Shown: positions 34,724-43,608 of the stretch, piece after piece
How the letters are laid out: every line of letters starts with the position of its first letter
Numbering within the stretch: the first letter of the stretch is position 1
Assembly (NCBI GenBank): GCA_037446395.1
Contig: JBBIIP010000003.1
Span: 1-64,000 of the forward strand
Reading direction: 5' to 3'
Length of the DNA stretch: 64,000 nucleotides
Source: JAAYJT01 sp037446395
Lineage (GTDB): Bacteria > Bacteroidota > Bacteroidia > Bacteroidales > JAAYJT01
Notes under the pieces: generated by a model
What the model was told of the DNA's origin: nothing
The model's database searches: none
The model's input: only the letters and a program-made list of their open reading frames with translations
Position numbers and translations under genes: made by a program

Positions 34724-35320
34724 TCATGCGAGATCGCAAAAACTGATCAATTCCTCATATAGCTTTTTTATCGGTAACCCCATCACATTGTAGAACGATC
34801 CATTTATTTTTTCTATCCCGATATAGCCTATCCATTCCTGAATTCCGTAGGCCCCTGCCTTATCGTAAGGCTTATAGTGCGACAGGTAATAATCAATCTC
34901 CCATTGTCTGAGGTGTTTAAAAAATACCTCGCTACATTCATAAAAAGAAATATTTTTCTGTTGCGACCTGAGGCAAACCCCTGTAAACACTTCATGCATG
35001 CGCCCTGAGAGCCGATTAAGCATTTCGGCTGCCTCTGCCGCGCTTCCAGGCTTTCCGATGTTCGACCCGTCAACCCAAACAATGGTGTCGGCGGTAATAA
35101 CGATCGTTCGGTCATCAGCTAACAAATCTGTGTAAGCATCGGCCTTATGGTTGCATAAAAACAGCGGAATTTCTTCGCGTTGAAGGCCGGCAGGGTAATC
35201 TTCAGAAATCAAACGGGTGTGTATTCTGAACTTGAGACCGATTTCACTCAAAAGCATTTGTCTTCTTGGTGATTTGGACCCGAGTATCAGGTGAAACTGG
35301 TTCAATGAGTTGATGAGCAT
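34724..35320 (-). CDS. maf: Maf-family nucleotide pyrophosphatase
   Basis: 198 residues. House-cleaning enzyme that hydrolyses dTTP/UTP or modified nucleotides to monophosphates. The Maf/HAM1-fold motifs are GSKSPRRQMLLSEIGL at residues 14-29 and ITADTIVWVDG with the catalytic Asp, then a short KPGSAAEAAEMLNRLSGR stretch and a final KAGAYGIQEW. The last two define Maf rather than ITPase. Start is the ATG at 35320. It is the last of three co-directional genes (DUF2520, kdsC, maf), a common order in Bacteroidota. Confidence 0.93.
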   Translation of the reverse strand: MLINSLNQFHLILGSKSPRRQMLLSEIGLKFRIHTRLISEDYPAGLQREEIPLFLCNHKADAYTDLLADDRTIVITADTIVWVDGSNIGKPGSAAEAAEMLNRLSGRMHEVFTGVCLRSQQKNISFYECSEVFFKHLRQWEIDYYLSHYKPYDKAGAYGIQEWIGYIGIEKINGSFYNVMGLPIKKLYEELISFCDLA

Positions 35321-35390
35321 GGGATGTGGGTTATATTAGGAACAATCGGTATGATTTGTAGAGGCTGAGAGATTGATACATAAAGTCATT

Positions 35391-35912
35391 CTACCAATGA
35401 AATGCACTGTGATTCATCCACAAGCCTTGTATTTTCATTACCTGTTCTATCACATCGCGAACGCACCCATGCCCTCCGTTTTTATGGCTGATGTATTTCG
35501 CTATTGCCTTTATTTCTTCGGCAGCGTCGGCGGGGCAAGTTGGAACTCCTACACGCTGCATGATTTCATAGTCGGGGATATCGTCGCCCATATAAAGAAC
35601 TTCGGTCGGATCAATTTGATTCTTGTCTAGGTATTCCTCGAAAACAGCAAGTTTATTTTCTACACCCAGGTAAACATCCGGAATTTTGAGTGCTTCGAAT
35701 CGCCGCAGCAGCGAATCGGATTTTCCCCCTGAAATAATTGCTATCCGGTAATTATTTTTTGAAGCAAGCTGCAATGCATACCCATCCCTCACATTGGCGG
35801 ATCGGAGTACGTCGCCATCATTGAGCAGGATGACTGTGCCATCGGTTAGTACGCCATCGTAATCAAAAATAAAAACCTTGATTTTGCGTAGATGTTCTTT
35901 ATAATTGGTCAT
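35391..35912 (-). CDS. kdsC: KdsC-type HAD phosphatase (Kdo-8-phosphate phosphatase)
   Basis: 173 residues from the ATG at 35912 (MTNYKEHLRKIK); the longer frame was rejected because this ATG gives the family N-terminus. C0-type HAD fold: the catalytic FDYDGVLTDG (nucleophile and acid Asp), the Ser of IISGGKSDSL, and GDDIPDYEIM with metal-binding Asp. It removes phosphate from Kdo-8-P during LPS inner-core synthesis, matching the lpxB gene elsewhere in the window. The missing cap domain and length of about 170 fit KdsC rather than a general phosphatase. The C-terminus ends AFHW. Confidence 0.9.
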   Translation of the reverse strand: MTNYKEHLRKIKVFIFDYDGVLTDGTVILLNDGDVLRSANVRDGYALQLASKNNYRIAIISGGKSDSLLRRFEALKIPDVYLGVENKLAVFEEYLDKNQIDPTEVLYMGDDIPDYEIMQRVGVPTCPADAAEEIKAIAKYISHKNGGHGCVRDVIEQVMKIQGLWMNHSAFHW

Positions 35913-35947
35913 GTATAATGATTTTATTTGCTTTATAATCAGCAAAA

Positions 35948-36751
35948 TTATAAGTTAAGTTCGGAGTTATTCTTTTTGCGAGACGAAATTGCATTGCTGA
36001 TCAAGCGATAGATTTCTTTATATTCAGGGAACTTTTCGAGGAGAATGAGGTGTTTTTCAATCACCTGGTTGTCCTGCCGCATGGCGGGCCCTGTTTGTGC
36101 CTGCCATGGGTTAAGGAGTGCAGCTTTTTCGACCGACTCCCTTATCAGCGGCAAGAGTATGTCGAAGGAGGTTTGATTGTGCTCCAAAATATCGGCTGCT
36201 GCAACAAACAAATAATTCTGAAAATTACAGGCGAAAACAGCCGCCAGATGTATCATCCGGCGTGTTTCGGTGCTGATCCTGCGCACATCCTGGCTCATGC
36301 AAGAGGCTAACCAAACGAGTGCTTCCAGGGTTGCGGGTTCATTTGCCTCGACACAAATCGGAACATCTTCAAAATCAAGTTCTTTATTCATTGAAAATGT
36401 TTGTACCGGATATATGACTCCATAATGCCTGCTTGATTTGGCCAGTATTTCCAATGGCAATGTACCAGAGGTGTGGGCAATGATTGCATCGCCGGCATCG
36501 AACCCTGACAAAACCCTCTCAACCGCATCATCACTCAATGAAATCAAATAGAGATCGGCACTCTGAATTATTGCATGGGTGTTTGTGCAGAAACCTGCAT
36601 CAACTTTTTGGGCCAACTTCTTGGCCGATTCCTCGGTACGGCTATATATCTGGCTTATATTGAAACCCTTATCATTGAGCTCCATTGCCAAATGTGTGGC
36701 AACGTTGCCAGCTCCGAGCATCACAATTTCATTTATTTTTTTTCGTACCAT
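35948..36751 (-). CDS. Rossmann-like / DUF2520 oxidoreductase-like protein
   Basis: 267 residues. The N-terminal NAD(P)-binding Rossmann domain carries EIVMLGAGNVATHLAMEL at 8-25. A DUF2520 helical C-terminal domain has HLAAVFACNFQNYLFVAAAD and an acidic helical tail. The fold is that of pyrroline-5-carboxylate reductase/6-phosphogluconate dehydrogenase relatives, but the substrate is unknown. It is the first of three genes running to kdsC and maf, 35 nt upstream of kdsC. Start is the ATG at 36751. Confidence 0.88.
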   Translation of the reverse strand: MVRKKINEIVMLGAGNVATHLAMELNDKGFNISQIYSRTEESAKKLAQKVDAGFCTNTHAIIQSADLYLISLSDDAVERVLSGFDAGDAIIAHTSGTLPLEILAKSSRHYGVIYPVQTFSMNKELDFEDVPICVEANEPATLEALVWLASCMSQDVRRISTETRRMIHLAAVFACNFQNYLFVAAADILEHNQTSFDILLPLIRESVEKAALLNPWQAQTGPAMRQDNQVIEKHLILLEKFPEYKEIYRLISNAISSRKKNNSELNL

Positions 36752-36921
36752 ATCTTTGCGGAGCTAAATTACAAAGGGTTCGGCTGATTTTAGAAACTAT
36801 TTCAAATTATTTGCACCAAATAACGTTAAGAAACTGAAGAACCGAAAACGGCCAATGGGTCTGATTTATCATTTAATGCCATATCTATACTTGATTGAGG
36901 AATTTTATGCAGATTTGTATC

Positions 36922-39255
36922 ATGTTTCGTAATCAGATCATTTGCAATCATCTTTTCAACCTGCTTCTCATCGTTGTAGTGCTTTTCGGCTACTCCTGTG
37001 TTTCGCCCAGGCAAGCAGCGCGCCAGGGATATCTTTTAAACAAAAACATCGTTAAAACTGATAATCATAAACTTTCGCTTGACGAAATCAATGGTTTTAT
37101 CCAACAAAAACCGAATAAAAAAGCATTGGGCGTTTTCAGGCTCAGCACATTCATCTACGAACACTCCGATTGGAACTGGCTGAAGAAAAAGGTGGGAAGT
37201 GCGCCCGTAATTCTCGAACCGGCAATGGCAGAGCACAGCAAACACCAATTAAACCAATATTTGGCAGCCAAAGGGTATTTTCATGCTCAAGTGGAAAGCG
37301 AAATCAGGTATTATAAAAAAAAAGCAGACGTGACTTATCGCATCACATCCGGTAAGCCTTACACCATCAGAAACATTAACTACTTATTTGTCAGTGATGA
37401 ATTAAAAGAAACAATATTTGCTGACACTGCCAATTCTTTTATAAAACCTTCTATAAATTATGATGCATACCTGTTTGACGAAGAGCGTACCCGCATAACC
37501 GATTACCTCCGAAACCAGGGTTACTTTTTCTTTACCCGCGATTACGTTCTTTTCAAGGTAGATAGCAACCTGAACTGCAGGAAAATGGATGTTGATATTG
37601 AGATTCAGAACCCCCGAATGAGAGAGCAAACCACGGGAAATTTGATTTATCAAAAACACATCAGATACAAAATCAATAACATAACGTTTCATACTGATTC
37701 GAAAGCAAAAGATAATGACACCCCGACTCCCGACACGCTTGTGCTGCTGCAATATCCGGGGGATCCGTCGCAGCCGTATCAATTTCGCTACATCTTTTAT
37801 GACAAGTTAAGGCTTTCGCCACAATTGCTCAACCGGCAAATTTTTACAAAAGGTGGCGAGCTGTATCGCTCCGATAATTTCAACCTGACATACAGCAGGT
37901 TATCAAACCTGGGGATCACTAAATTTGTAACCATTAACTTTGAGCCTGCAATTCAGTCTTTGCCCAGTGATTACGGTTTGCTTGATTGCCAAATAAGCAT
38001 CGGACGCAGCAATACCCAAATCTACACCATCGAGACCGAAGCCACAAATACAGGCGGTCTTTTAGGAATCGGTGGAAATCTAGTATATGCCAACCGGAAT
38101 CTCTTCAGGGGAGGAGAGGTTTTTTCCCTAAAGCTTAAAGGCGCGCTTGAGATGCAAAAAACAATCGGCGATGCAGAAAACTTCCTGTTTGGATTCAATA
38201 CCCTCGAAACCGGAATTGAAGCCCGGCTCGAAATACCCAGGCTACTGGCACCTTATGCTTCACAACAATTTTCAAGATATTCGAGCCCACGTACAACCTT
38301 TAGTTCGGGGCTGAATTACCAAAACCGCCCTGATTATAGAAGATACATTGCTAATCTGTCTTTCGGATATGAATGGAGAGGAACGCCCACCCGAAGCCAC
38401 TTGTTGATTCCGGTTGAATTAAATTCAGTGCGTATTTTTACCTCTGCTGACTTCAAACGTTGGCTCGATGGCCTCAGCGACAAACGATTGATAAATCAAT
38501 ATACCGACCACCTTGTTCCGCTGATGAGATATGTATATATTTTTAACAACCAGGCTTTCCGAAAAAACAAGGATTTTATGTTTCTGCGCGTCGGAATCGA
38601 GAGCAGTGGCGGGCTATTAAGCCTGATTGACAGGTCTGTCGGGGCGCCGAAGAACGAAATGGATTATTATACTTTGCTTGGCATTCGATATGCACAGTTT
38701 TTGCGCCTCGAATCTGACTACCGATACTATAAGGTTTTAAACCCAAGAAACAACATTGTATTTCGTATTGCTGCCGGAATCGGAAGCCCTTACGGTAATT
38801 CAGATGTGTTGCCTGTTGAAAAAGGCTTTTATGCCGGTGGTGCCAATGGCATGAGGGGGTGGGAAATACGTTCATTAGGCCCAGGCAGGTTTAGCGACCC
38901 TGGTAACAATTTTGAAAAGATGGGGGAACTATGGCTGGAGAGCAACATAGAATATCGGTTTCCGATGTATAGCTGGCTGAACGGCGCTGTGTTTGCCGAT
39001 GCCGGAAATATCTGGTTGCTTAACGATAATGCGGATATGCCGAATGCGATACTCAAGGTTTCTGAATTTGGAAACCACATTGCCATAGACGGCGGCCTTG
39101 GAATTCGTTTCGACCTGAGTTTCTTCATTCTAAGGGTGGATGGGGCAGTAAAATTAAAGAACCCTGCGCTCATGCCAGGTAATCAATGGTTAAAAATTTC
39201 TGAGCTGGGCATTCGTAAAGTTGTGTGGAACTTTGGGATTGGTTATCCATTCTGA
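36922..39255 (+). CDS. tamL: TamL-like outer-membrane assembly lipoprotein (POTRA plus Omp85 barrel)
   Basis: 777 residues from the ATG at 36922 (an earlier ATG at 36907 is also possible). A lipoprotein signal runs into Cys26 (LFGYSC). About 350 residues of POTRA-like repeats follow (QLNQYLAAKGYFHAQVESEI, then ITDYLRNQGYFFF), then a beta-barrel with the Omp85 family pattern GGANGMRGWEIRSLGPG near residue 650 and a terminal Phe. It probably works with an inner-membrane TamB-like partner in outer-membrane protein or phospholipid handling. The lipidated N-terminus is typical for Bacteroidota TamL and differs from BamA. The helicase gene follows after 33 nt. Confidence 0.88.
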   Translation: MFRNQIICNHLFNLLLIVVVLFGYSCVSPRQAARQGYLLNKNIVKTDNHKLSLDEINGFIQQKPNKKALGVFRLSTFIYEHSDWNWLKKKVGSAPVILEPAMAEHSKHQLNQYLAAKGYFHAQVESEIRYYKKKADVTYRITSGKPYTIRNINYLFVSDELKETIFADTANSFIKPSINYDAYLFDEERTRITDYLRNQGYFFFTRDYVLFKVDSNLNCRKMDVDIEIQNPRMREQTTGNLIYQKHIRYKINNITFHTDSKAKDNDTPTPDTLVLLQYPGDPSQPYQFRYIFYDKLRLSPQLLNRQIFTKGGELYRSDNFNLTYSRLSNLGITKFVTINFEPAIQSLPSDYGLLDCQISIGRSNTQIYTIETEATNTGGLLGIGGNLVYANRNLFRGGEVFSLKLKGALEMQKTIGDAENFLFGFNTLETGIEARLEIPRLLAPYASQQFSRYSSPRTTFSSGLNYQNRPDYRRYIANLSFGYEWRGTPTRSHLLIPVELNSVRIFTSADFKRWLDGLSDKRLINQYTDHLVPLMRYVYIFNNQAFRKNKDFMFLRVGIESSGGLLSLIDRSVGAPKNEMDYYTLLGIRYAQFLRLESDYRYYKVLNPRNNIVFRIAAGIGSPYGNSDVLPVEKGFYAGGANGMRGWEIRSLGPGRFSDPGNNFEKMGELWLESNIEYRFPMYSWLNGAVFADAGNIWLLNDNADMPNAILKVSEFGNHIAIDGGLGIRFDLSFFILRVDGAVKLKNPALMPGNQWLKISELGIRKVVWNFGIGYPF

Positions 39256-39288
39256 TCGTATCTCCGATTTAAGAAGAATAAAAGATAA

Positions 39289-40743
39289 ATGAATGCAACC
39301 GGGCTTTCTGACCGAATAATAAAATTGTTGGGCTACGAGCCGACATCAGGCCAAATGGCTGCAGCACAGCTGCTGGCTCGATTTGTCTATTGCAAGCCTG
39401 AAAAGCTCCTTCATCCTGTGTTTATGTTAAAAGGCTATGCCGGTACAGGCAAAACCACTTTGGTGAGCGCACTGGTGAAGGCACTTCCCGAAACCGGAGT
39501 CAAAACTTTACTGCTTGCTCCTACCGGTCGTGCCGCGAAGGTTTTAGGCAATTATGCGGGTAAACAGGCTTTCACCATACATAAAAAACTATATATCCCA
39601 AAAGTACTCAGTAATGGTACCACGATCCTGGTCATGAGGCAAAACATTCATAAAAACACGCTTTTTATTGTTGATGAGGCTTCAATGATTCAAAACACAC
39701 AGGATGCAGGATTTGAGGATATGTTTGCCACACGCAACCTCCTGACCGATCTCATTGAATTTGTTTATAGCAATCATTGCAGGCTGGTGTTGATAGGCGA
39801 TACGGCACAGCTTCCTCCTGTCGGAGCCGACATCAGTCCTGCGCTCGATACGGAATACCTGCGCCTGACTTATCCAATTGAAATTTATCACCACGAACTC
39901 ACTGATGTTGTGCGGCAGGAACTCAAAAGCGGAATTTTGCACAATGCAACCTCACTTCGGGTAAGACTTGAAGCTGGTAATTTCAACCCACCATTTTTTC
40001 ATCTCAGGCAGTATTCTGATATCAGAAGAGTTGATGGATTGGCACTCGAAGATTTACTGAACGACCGTATCCAAAAATCAGGCATAGAGTCGCTGGTAAT
40101 TATTACACGCTCAAATAAGCGTGCCAATATGTTTAACCGGGCAATCCGAAACCGTGTGCTTTTAATGGAAACTGAAATTGCAACAGGTGATTTGATGATG
40201 GTGGTTCGAAACAATTACCATTGGCTTTCGCCTGAATCGCAGGCTGGTTTTATTGCCAACGGCGATTTGATTGAGATACTACGAATAAAACGACACGAAG
40301 AACAATACGGTTTCAGGTTTGCTGATGTGACCGTGCGAATGCTCGATTACCCGCATGAACCGGAAGTGGAAGTAAAAATCTTACTCAACACGCTCGAATC
40401 GGAGTCGCCTGCACTGAGTAAATCTGAAAATCATCGTTTATTTGAAGAAGTAATGCTCGACTATGCTGATATTGGGAATCACAACAAAAAATACGCCGAA
40501 CTTAAGACCAATCCCTGGTTGAATGCCCTGCAAGTGAAATTTGCCTATGCACTTACATGCCATAAAACCCAAGGTGGACAGTGGGATACAGTATTTATTG
40601 ACCAGGGGTATATCAGGGATCAGAACATGAATCGGGAATATATCCGATGGCTTTATACTGCTTTGACAAGGGCGACAAAACAGGTGTATCTGGTGAACTT
40701 TGATGATAAGTTTTTTAGCTTACCCTCATTCGGGCGACAATAA
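39289..40743 (+). CDS. RecD-like SF1 helicase
   Basis: 484 residues. The Walker A motif is GYAGTGKTTLV at about 46-56, followed by LLAPTGRAAKV, Walker B LFIVDEASMI, and RLVLIGDTAQLPPVG. The UvrD-C-like C-terminus carries YALTCHKTQGGQWDTV and WLYTALTRATKQVYLV. It lacks the long N-terminal domain of RecD2 and is short for the family, so it is a stand-alone helicase of the RecD/PIF1-like group whose process is unknown. Start is the ATG at 39289. Its 3' end overlaps the convergent ispF by 18 bp. Confidence 0.88.
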   Translation: MNATGLSDRIIKLLGYEPTSGQMAAAQLLARFVYCKPEKLLHPVFMLKGYAGTGKTTLVSALVKALPETGVKTLLLAPTGRAAKVLGNYAGKQAFTIHKKLYIPKVLSNGTTILVMRQNIHKNTLFIVDEASMIQNTQDAGFEDMFATRNLLTDLIEFVYSNHCRLVLIGDTAQLPPVGADISPALDTEYLRLTYPIEIYHHELTDVVRQELKSGILHNATSLRVRLEAGNFNPPFFHLRQYSDIRRVDGLALEDLLNDRIQKSGIESLVIITRSNKRANMFNRAIRNRVLLMETEIATGDLMMVVRNNYHWLSPESQAGFIANGDLIEILRIKRHEEQYGFRFADVTVRMLDYPHEPEVEVKILLNTLESESPALSKSENHRLFEEVMLDYADIGNHNKKYAELKTNPWLNALQVKFAYALTCHKTQGGQWDTVFIDQGYIRDQNMNREYIRWLYTALTRATKQVYLVNFDDKFFSLPSFGRQ

Positions 40744-41205
40744 AGCAACAGCATAGGCTGCAGCACCCTCCTTGCGCCCAATGAAGCCAATTCCTTCTGA
40801 AGTGGTGGCTTTGATCGAAACATTGCTTTCGTCAACATTTAAAATTTCAGCCAATTGCTTTATTATCAATGGAATATACCTAGAAATTTTAGGTTCTTCA
40901 AGTACCAGTGTGCAGTCGATATTGCCCACTTTGTAGCCCTTTTCGTTTATTAATTCAATCACCTGTACAAGTAACTTGCGGCTTTCGATATTCTTGAAGG
41001 CGGGATCGGTGTCAGGAAATAAGTGGCCTATATCGCGGAGGCCAGCAGCACCAAGCAAGGCATCGCAAATGGCGTGTATTAATACGTCGGCATCAGAATG
41101 GCCAAGGAGTCCTAATTTTGCGGGTATTTCGACACCACCGATAATCAGTTTTCGGCCTGCTGATAAACGATGCACATCATATCCGATACCAACACGGATT
41201 TTCAT
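40726..41205 (-). CDS. ispF: 2-C-methyl-D-erythritol 2,4-cyclodiphosphate synthase IspF
   Basis: 159 residues, normal for IspF. Trimeric zinc enzyme of the MEP isoprenoid pathway. The zinc ligands lie in GIGYDVHRL (Asp, His) and GHSDADVLIHAI; AAGLRDIGHLFPDTDP and IDCTLVLEEPKI follow, ending with IKATTSEGIGFIGRKEG. The start is the ATG at 41205, three bases after the porV stop, so translation is probably coupled. Confidence 0.97.
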   Translation of the reverse strand: MKIRVGIGYDVHRLSAGRKLIIGGVEIPAKLGLLGHSDADVLIHAICDALLGAAGLRDIGHLFPDTDPAFKNIESRKLLVQVIELINEKGYKVGNIDCTLVLEEPKISRYIPLIIKQLAEILNVDESNVSIKATTSEGIGFIGRKEGAAAYAVALLSPE

Positions 41206-41208
41206 GTT

Positions 41209-42477
41209 CTATCTTGGTGCCGAAGGAATAGGTGCACCTTGTGCCTTGAATGCATCAAAGTCGAATGAAAGCGTAAAACGCAGGGTATTCTCTAACGGGT
41301 GGCGTTGGGTAGTGGGAACCAGATAAGAAAAGTCGAGGCCAAACACATTATAGCGTAAACCCACACCGAGGGTAAAAAACTGGCGTCCGCCCTTATACTG
41401 GTTTTCATAGAAATAGCCGCCTCGAATGGCAAACTGTTTGTCGTACCAATATTCAACACCAACTCCAACGCTTAGTTCCTGCAGTTCTTCACCAAAGCCA
41501 TTTGGGGCATCGTAGAAAGATTGGAGCATCCCGACCGGAACAGACACTTCGGAGTTCATGCCTTTCAGAATCACTGGGTTGTTATCGGGTCCCATGATGG
41601 GTTGCCCCAGGGAATCAGTCTTATAAATCGGAGGGGTTGGGACGAGCATCTTATTCAAGTCAAACATAAACGCCAGGCGGTTGTATTTATCAAGGTCGAA
41701 GGTAAGTGACGGCCCAATGCGAAAATGCGTAGGAATAAAGTCTTTTTGAGTATTATCATCGCTGTAAGAAATTTTAGCTCCAATATTGGAGACGCTCAGT
41801 CCCCATGCAAAAATGGCATCGGTGCTAAACAATTCCACTGGTTTTTGATAATACATGGCTACATCAGACGCTACCGAAATGCCCGGTTTTGTAGATAACC
41901 CTCCAACCGATTGGCCTGAGGTGAGGTTAGAATGAATGAACCTGGCTGTTACCGCACCTGAAATGTGATCCGAAAACTTCCTGGAGTAAGTTGCATCAAC
42001 TGCAAATTCGCTCGGGCGGTAAGTGCCAAGGTCGCCTCCGAACTGGTCGGTATATTGAATATCGCCTGCAGAAAAAAACAAAAGAGAGCCGCCTATGGTC
42101 TGGTTTTCATCAAGGCGTTTGTATCCTGCAAGATAGGAGAGGTTAATGTCGTTTACGAGGTTGCGCAACCAGGGGCTATAGGCAACCGAGAAGCCCATAT
42201 CTTTTTCGATAAAAGCAAGCTTGGCCGGGTTCCAGCGCAAGGAATTGATATCGGGGGTGGTAGCGGCTCCAACGTCGCCAAGAGCACCTGCGCGCGCATC
42301 GGGGGCAATCAGCAAAAATGGCACGGCTGAAGTTACAACGCGCAGTTTATCGTTGCGGCTAATTCTTTGTGCAAAAGAAGCCGAGTAGCTCAAGAGCAAT
42401 AGTGCAAGGAACAGGCACTTTCGTGAGCCGGAAAATGAGAATATAAACATTGGGCTAAAGGATGATAATTGATTCAT
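41209..42477 (-). CDS. porV: T9SS outer-membrane protein PorV
   Basis: 422 residues from the ATG at 42477 (an ATG at 42450 gives an equally good signal peptide). FadL-like 14-stranded barrel that shuttles T9SS cargo from the translocon to the PorU sortase. Family marks: VTSAVPFLLIAPDARAGALG directly after the signal, TTPDINSLRWNPAKLAFIE, and a barrel with GYKRLDENQTIGGSLLFFS, ending with a proline-rich tail. porU lies upstream on the same strand, separated by a methyltransferase gene. It is followed by ispF after 3 nt. Confidence 0.96.
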   Translation of the reverse strand: MNQLSSFSPMFIFSFSGSRKCLFLALLLLSYSASFAQRISRNDKLRVVTSAVPFLLIAPDARAGALGDVGAATTPDINSLRWNPAKLAFIEKDMGFSVAYSPWLRNLVNDINLSYLAGYKRLDENQTIGGSLLFFSAGDIQYTDQFGGDLGTYRPSEFAVDATYSRKFSDHISGAVTARFIHSNLTSGQSVGGLSTKPGISVASDVAMYYQKPVELFSTDAIFAWGLSVSNIGAKISYSDDNTQKDFIPTHFRIGPSLTFDLDKYNRLAFMFDLNKMLVPTPPIYKTDSLGQPIMGPDNNPVILKGMNSEVSVPVGMLQSFYDAPNGFGEELQELSVGVGVEYWYDKQFAIRGGYFYENQYKGGRQFFTLGVGLRYNVFGLDFSYLVPTTQRHPLENTLRFTLSFDFDAFKAQGAPIPSAPR

Positions 42478-42683
42478 TAATCTATTTTCGTTATTGAAAC
42501 GATGTTCTATTGTAATTATTGTATGTTTTCAAGGTGTGTTGCTTTGGGATATCGTGAGATGTGATACATTCTGAAAAAGTCACCTGTCAGTTTCTCACAA
42601 ACAAAGGCTTGATTTAGACCCAGAAAGCGGATATGGATTTAAAAAACGCATCTCTTTGAGTCAATTATTTGATTTGCAATATT

Positions 42684-43559
42684 TTATACCGCCGGTGCAT
42701 TGCATAGAGGTTTTGTTTCAGTTTTTTTAGTGCCTGTGAACACATAATATTGTCTGCGTTTTTTAAGCAGGTAGATATTCAGTTTGATATTTATCCAATA
42801 GAAGACATAAAAAATCAGATCGCCAAAGAATCCTGATTTTATTCTGCTTCGCATCCAATACTTATAGTTCCTAAAGCCTTTTATCACCTCAGGGGTGATA
42901 TTATTTTGTTTGTCAATGGCAAGACGGGCTTTTTCAAATTCTCCCAAATAGGTATCAAGCCTCCAATGATGCAGAAGCATTTTGGGCTTCCAGGAGTTTT
43001 TTTCAACGGCTTTTTTGGGCCTCGTGGTGAGGATGTCAGCAATAAGAAACGCTCCATTTGGTTTAAGTACCCGTCCGATTTGTTTCAAAAAAGCAGGCTT
43101 GTCGGGATAGTGAAAAGCACTCTCGATACTTATCACAACATCAAAACTATTGTCTTTTATCTTAGTGAGCTTTTGAGCGTCATCAACCAAGAAAAATATC
43201 CTTCTGAGATTTTTTACTCGCTTCTCCTGGTTGGCAATTTTGATATTGGCGCGGCTCAAGTCAATTCCGGTTACATACTCGGGATTATATTTCTCCAAAA
43301 TATAGCTTGCCTGAATACCGTTTCCACAACCGATCTCCAGCACTTTCTTGTTTTCCAGGCCATTAAGCAGTGAGATGCAATAATCTGTCAGGTTCTGCTG
43401 CGATTCGATAAACGATTCACCTACTTGCCGGTAATAGGGATAGTGAAGCATTGTATATTCCCCTGAAATTCTTTTCAATGCATTGTTCATTACACCATAA
43501 TAATTTTTGGTGGATGTGCCTGAGCGCATCAGGCGAATGGCCTGGAGAATGAATTTCAT
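42684..43559 (-). CDS. SAM-dependent methyltransferase (class I)
   Basis: 291 residues. Rossmann-fold methyltransferase with motif I VLEIGCGNGIQAS at about 72-84, the acidic end of strand 2 in YVTGIDLSRANI, motif DDAQKLTKI, and FDVVISIESAFHYPDKPAFL. The C-terminal third is basic and hydrophobic (FFGDLIFYVFYWINIKLNIY), which may bind membranes or a lipid substrate. Lys, Asn and Ile are more frequent than in its neighbours, so it may have been acquired. It sits between porU and porV, with 49 and 206 nt gaps. The methyl acceptor is unknown. Start is the ATG at 43559. Confidence 0.88.
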   Translation of the reverse strand: MKFILQAIRLMRSGTSTKNYYGVMNNALKRISGEYTMLHYPYYRQVGESFIESQQNLTDYCISLLNGLENKKVLEIGCGNGIQASYILEKYNPEYVTGIDLSRANIKIANQEKRVKNLRRIFFLVDDAQKLTKIKDNSFDVVISIESAFHYPDKPAFLKQIGRVLKPNGAFLIADILTTRPKKAVEKNSWKPKMLLHHWRLDTYLGEFEKARLAIDKQNNITPEVIKGFRNYKYWMRSRIKSGFFGDLIFYVFYWINIKLNIYLLKKRRQYYVFTGTKKTETKPLCNAPAV

Positions 43560-43608
43560 GCGCTTTTAGGGGGTTGATGGCTATTTCGATTGGCTGCAAG
43601 TTTGTCTG

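Noticed and set aside
35948..36751. DUF2520 gene as a possible proC partner for HypD
   Set aside because: Although the Rossmann fold is related, the DUF2520 C-terminal domain and the kdsC/maf context argue against a pyrroline-5-carboxylate reductase role.
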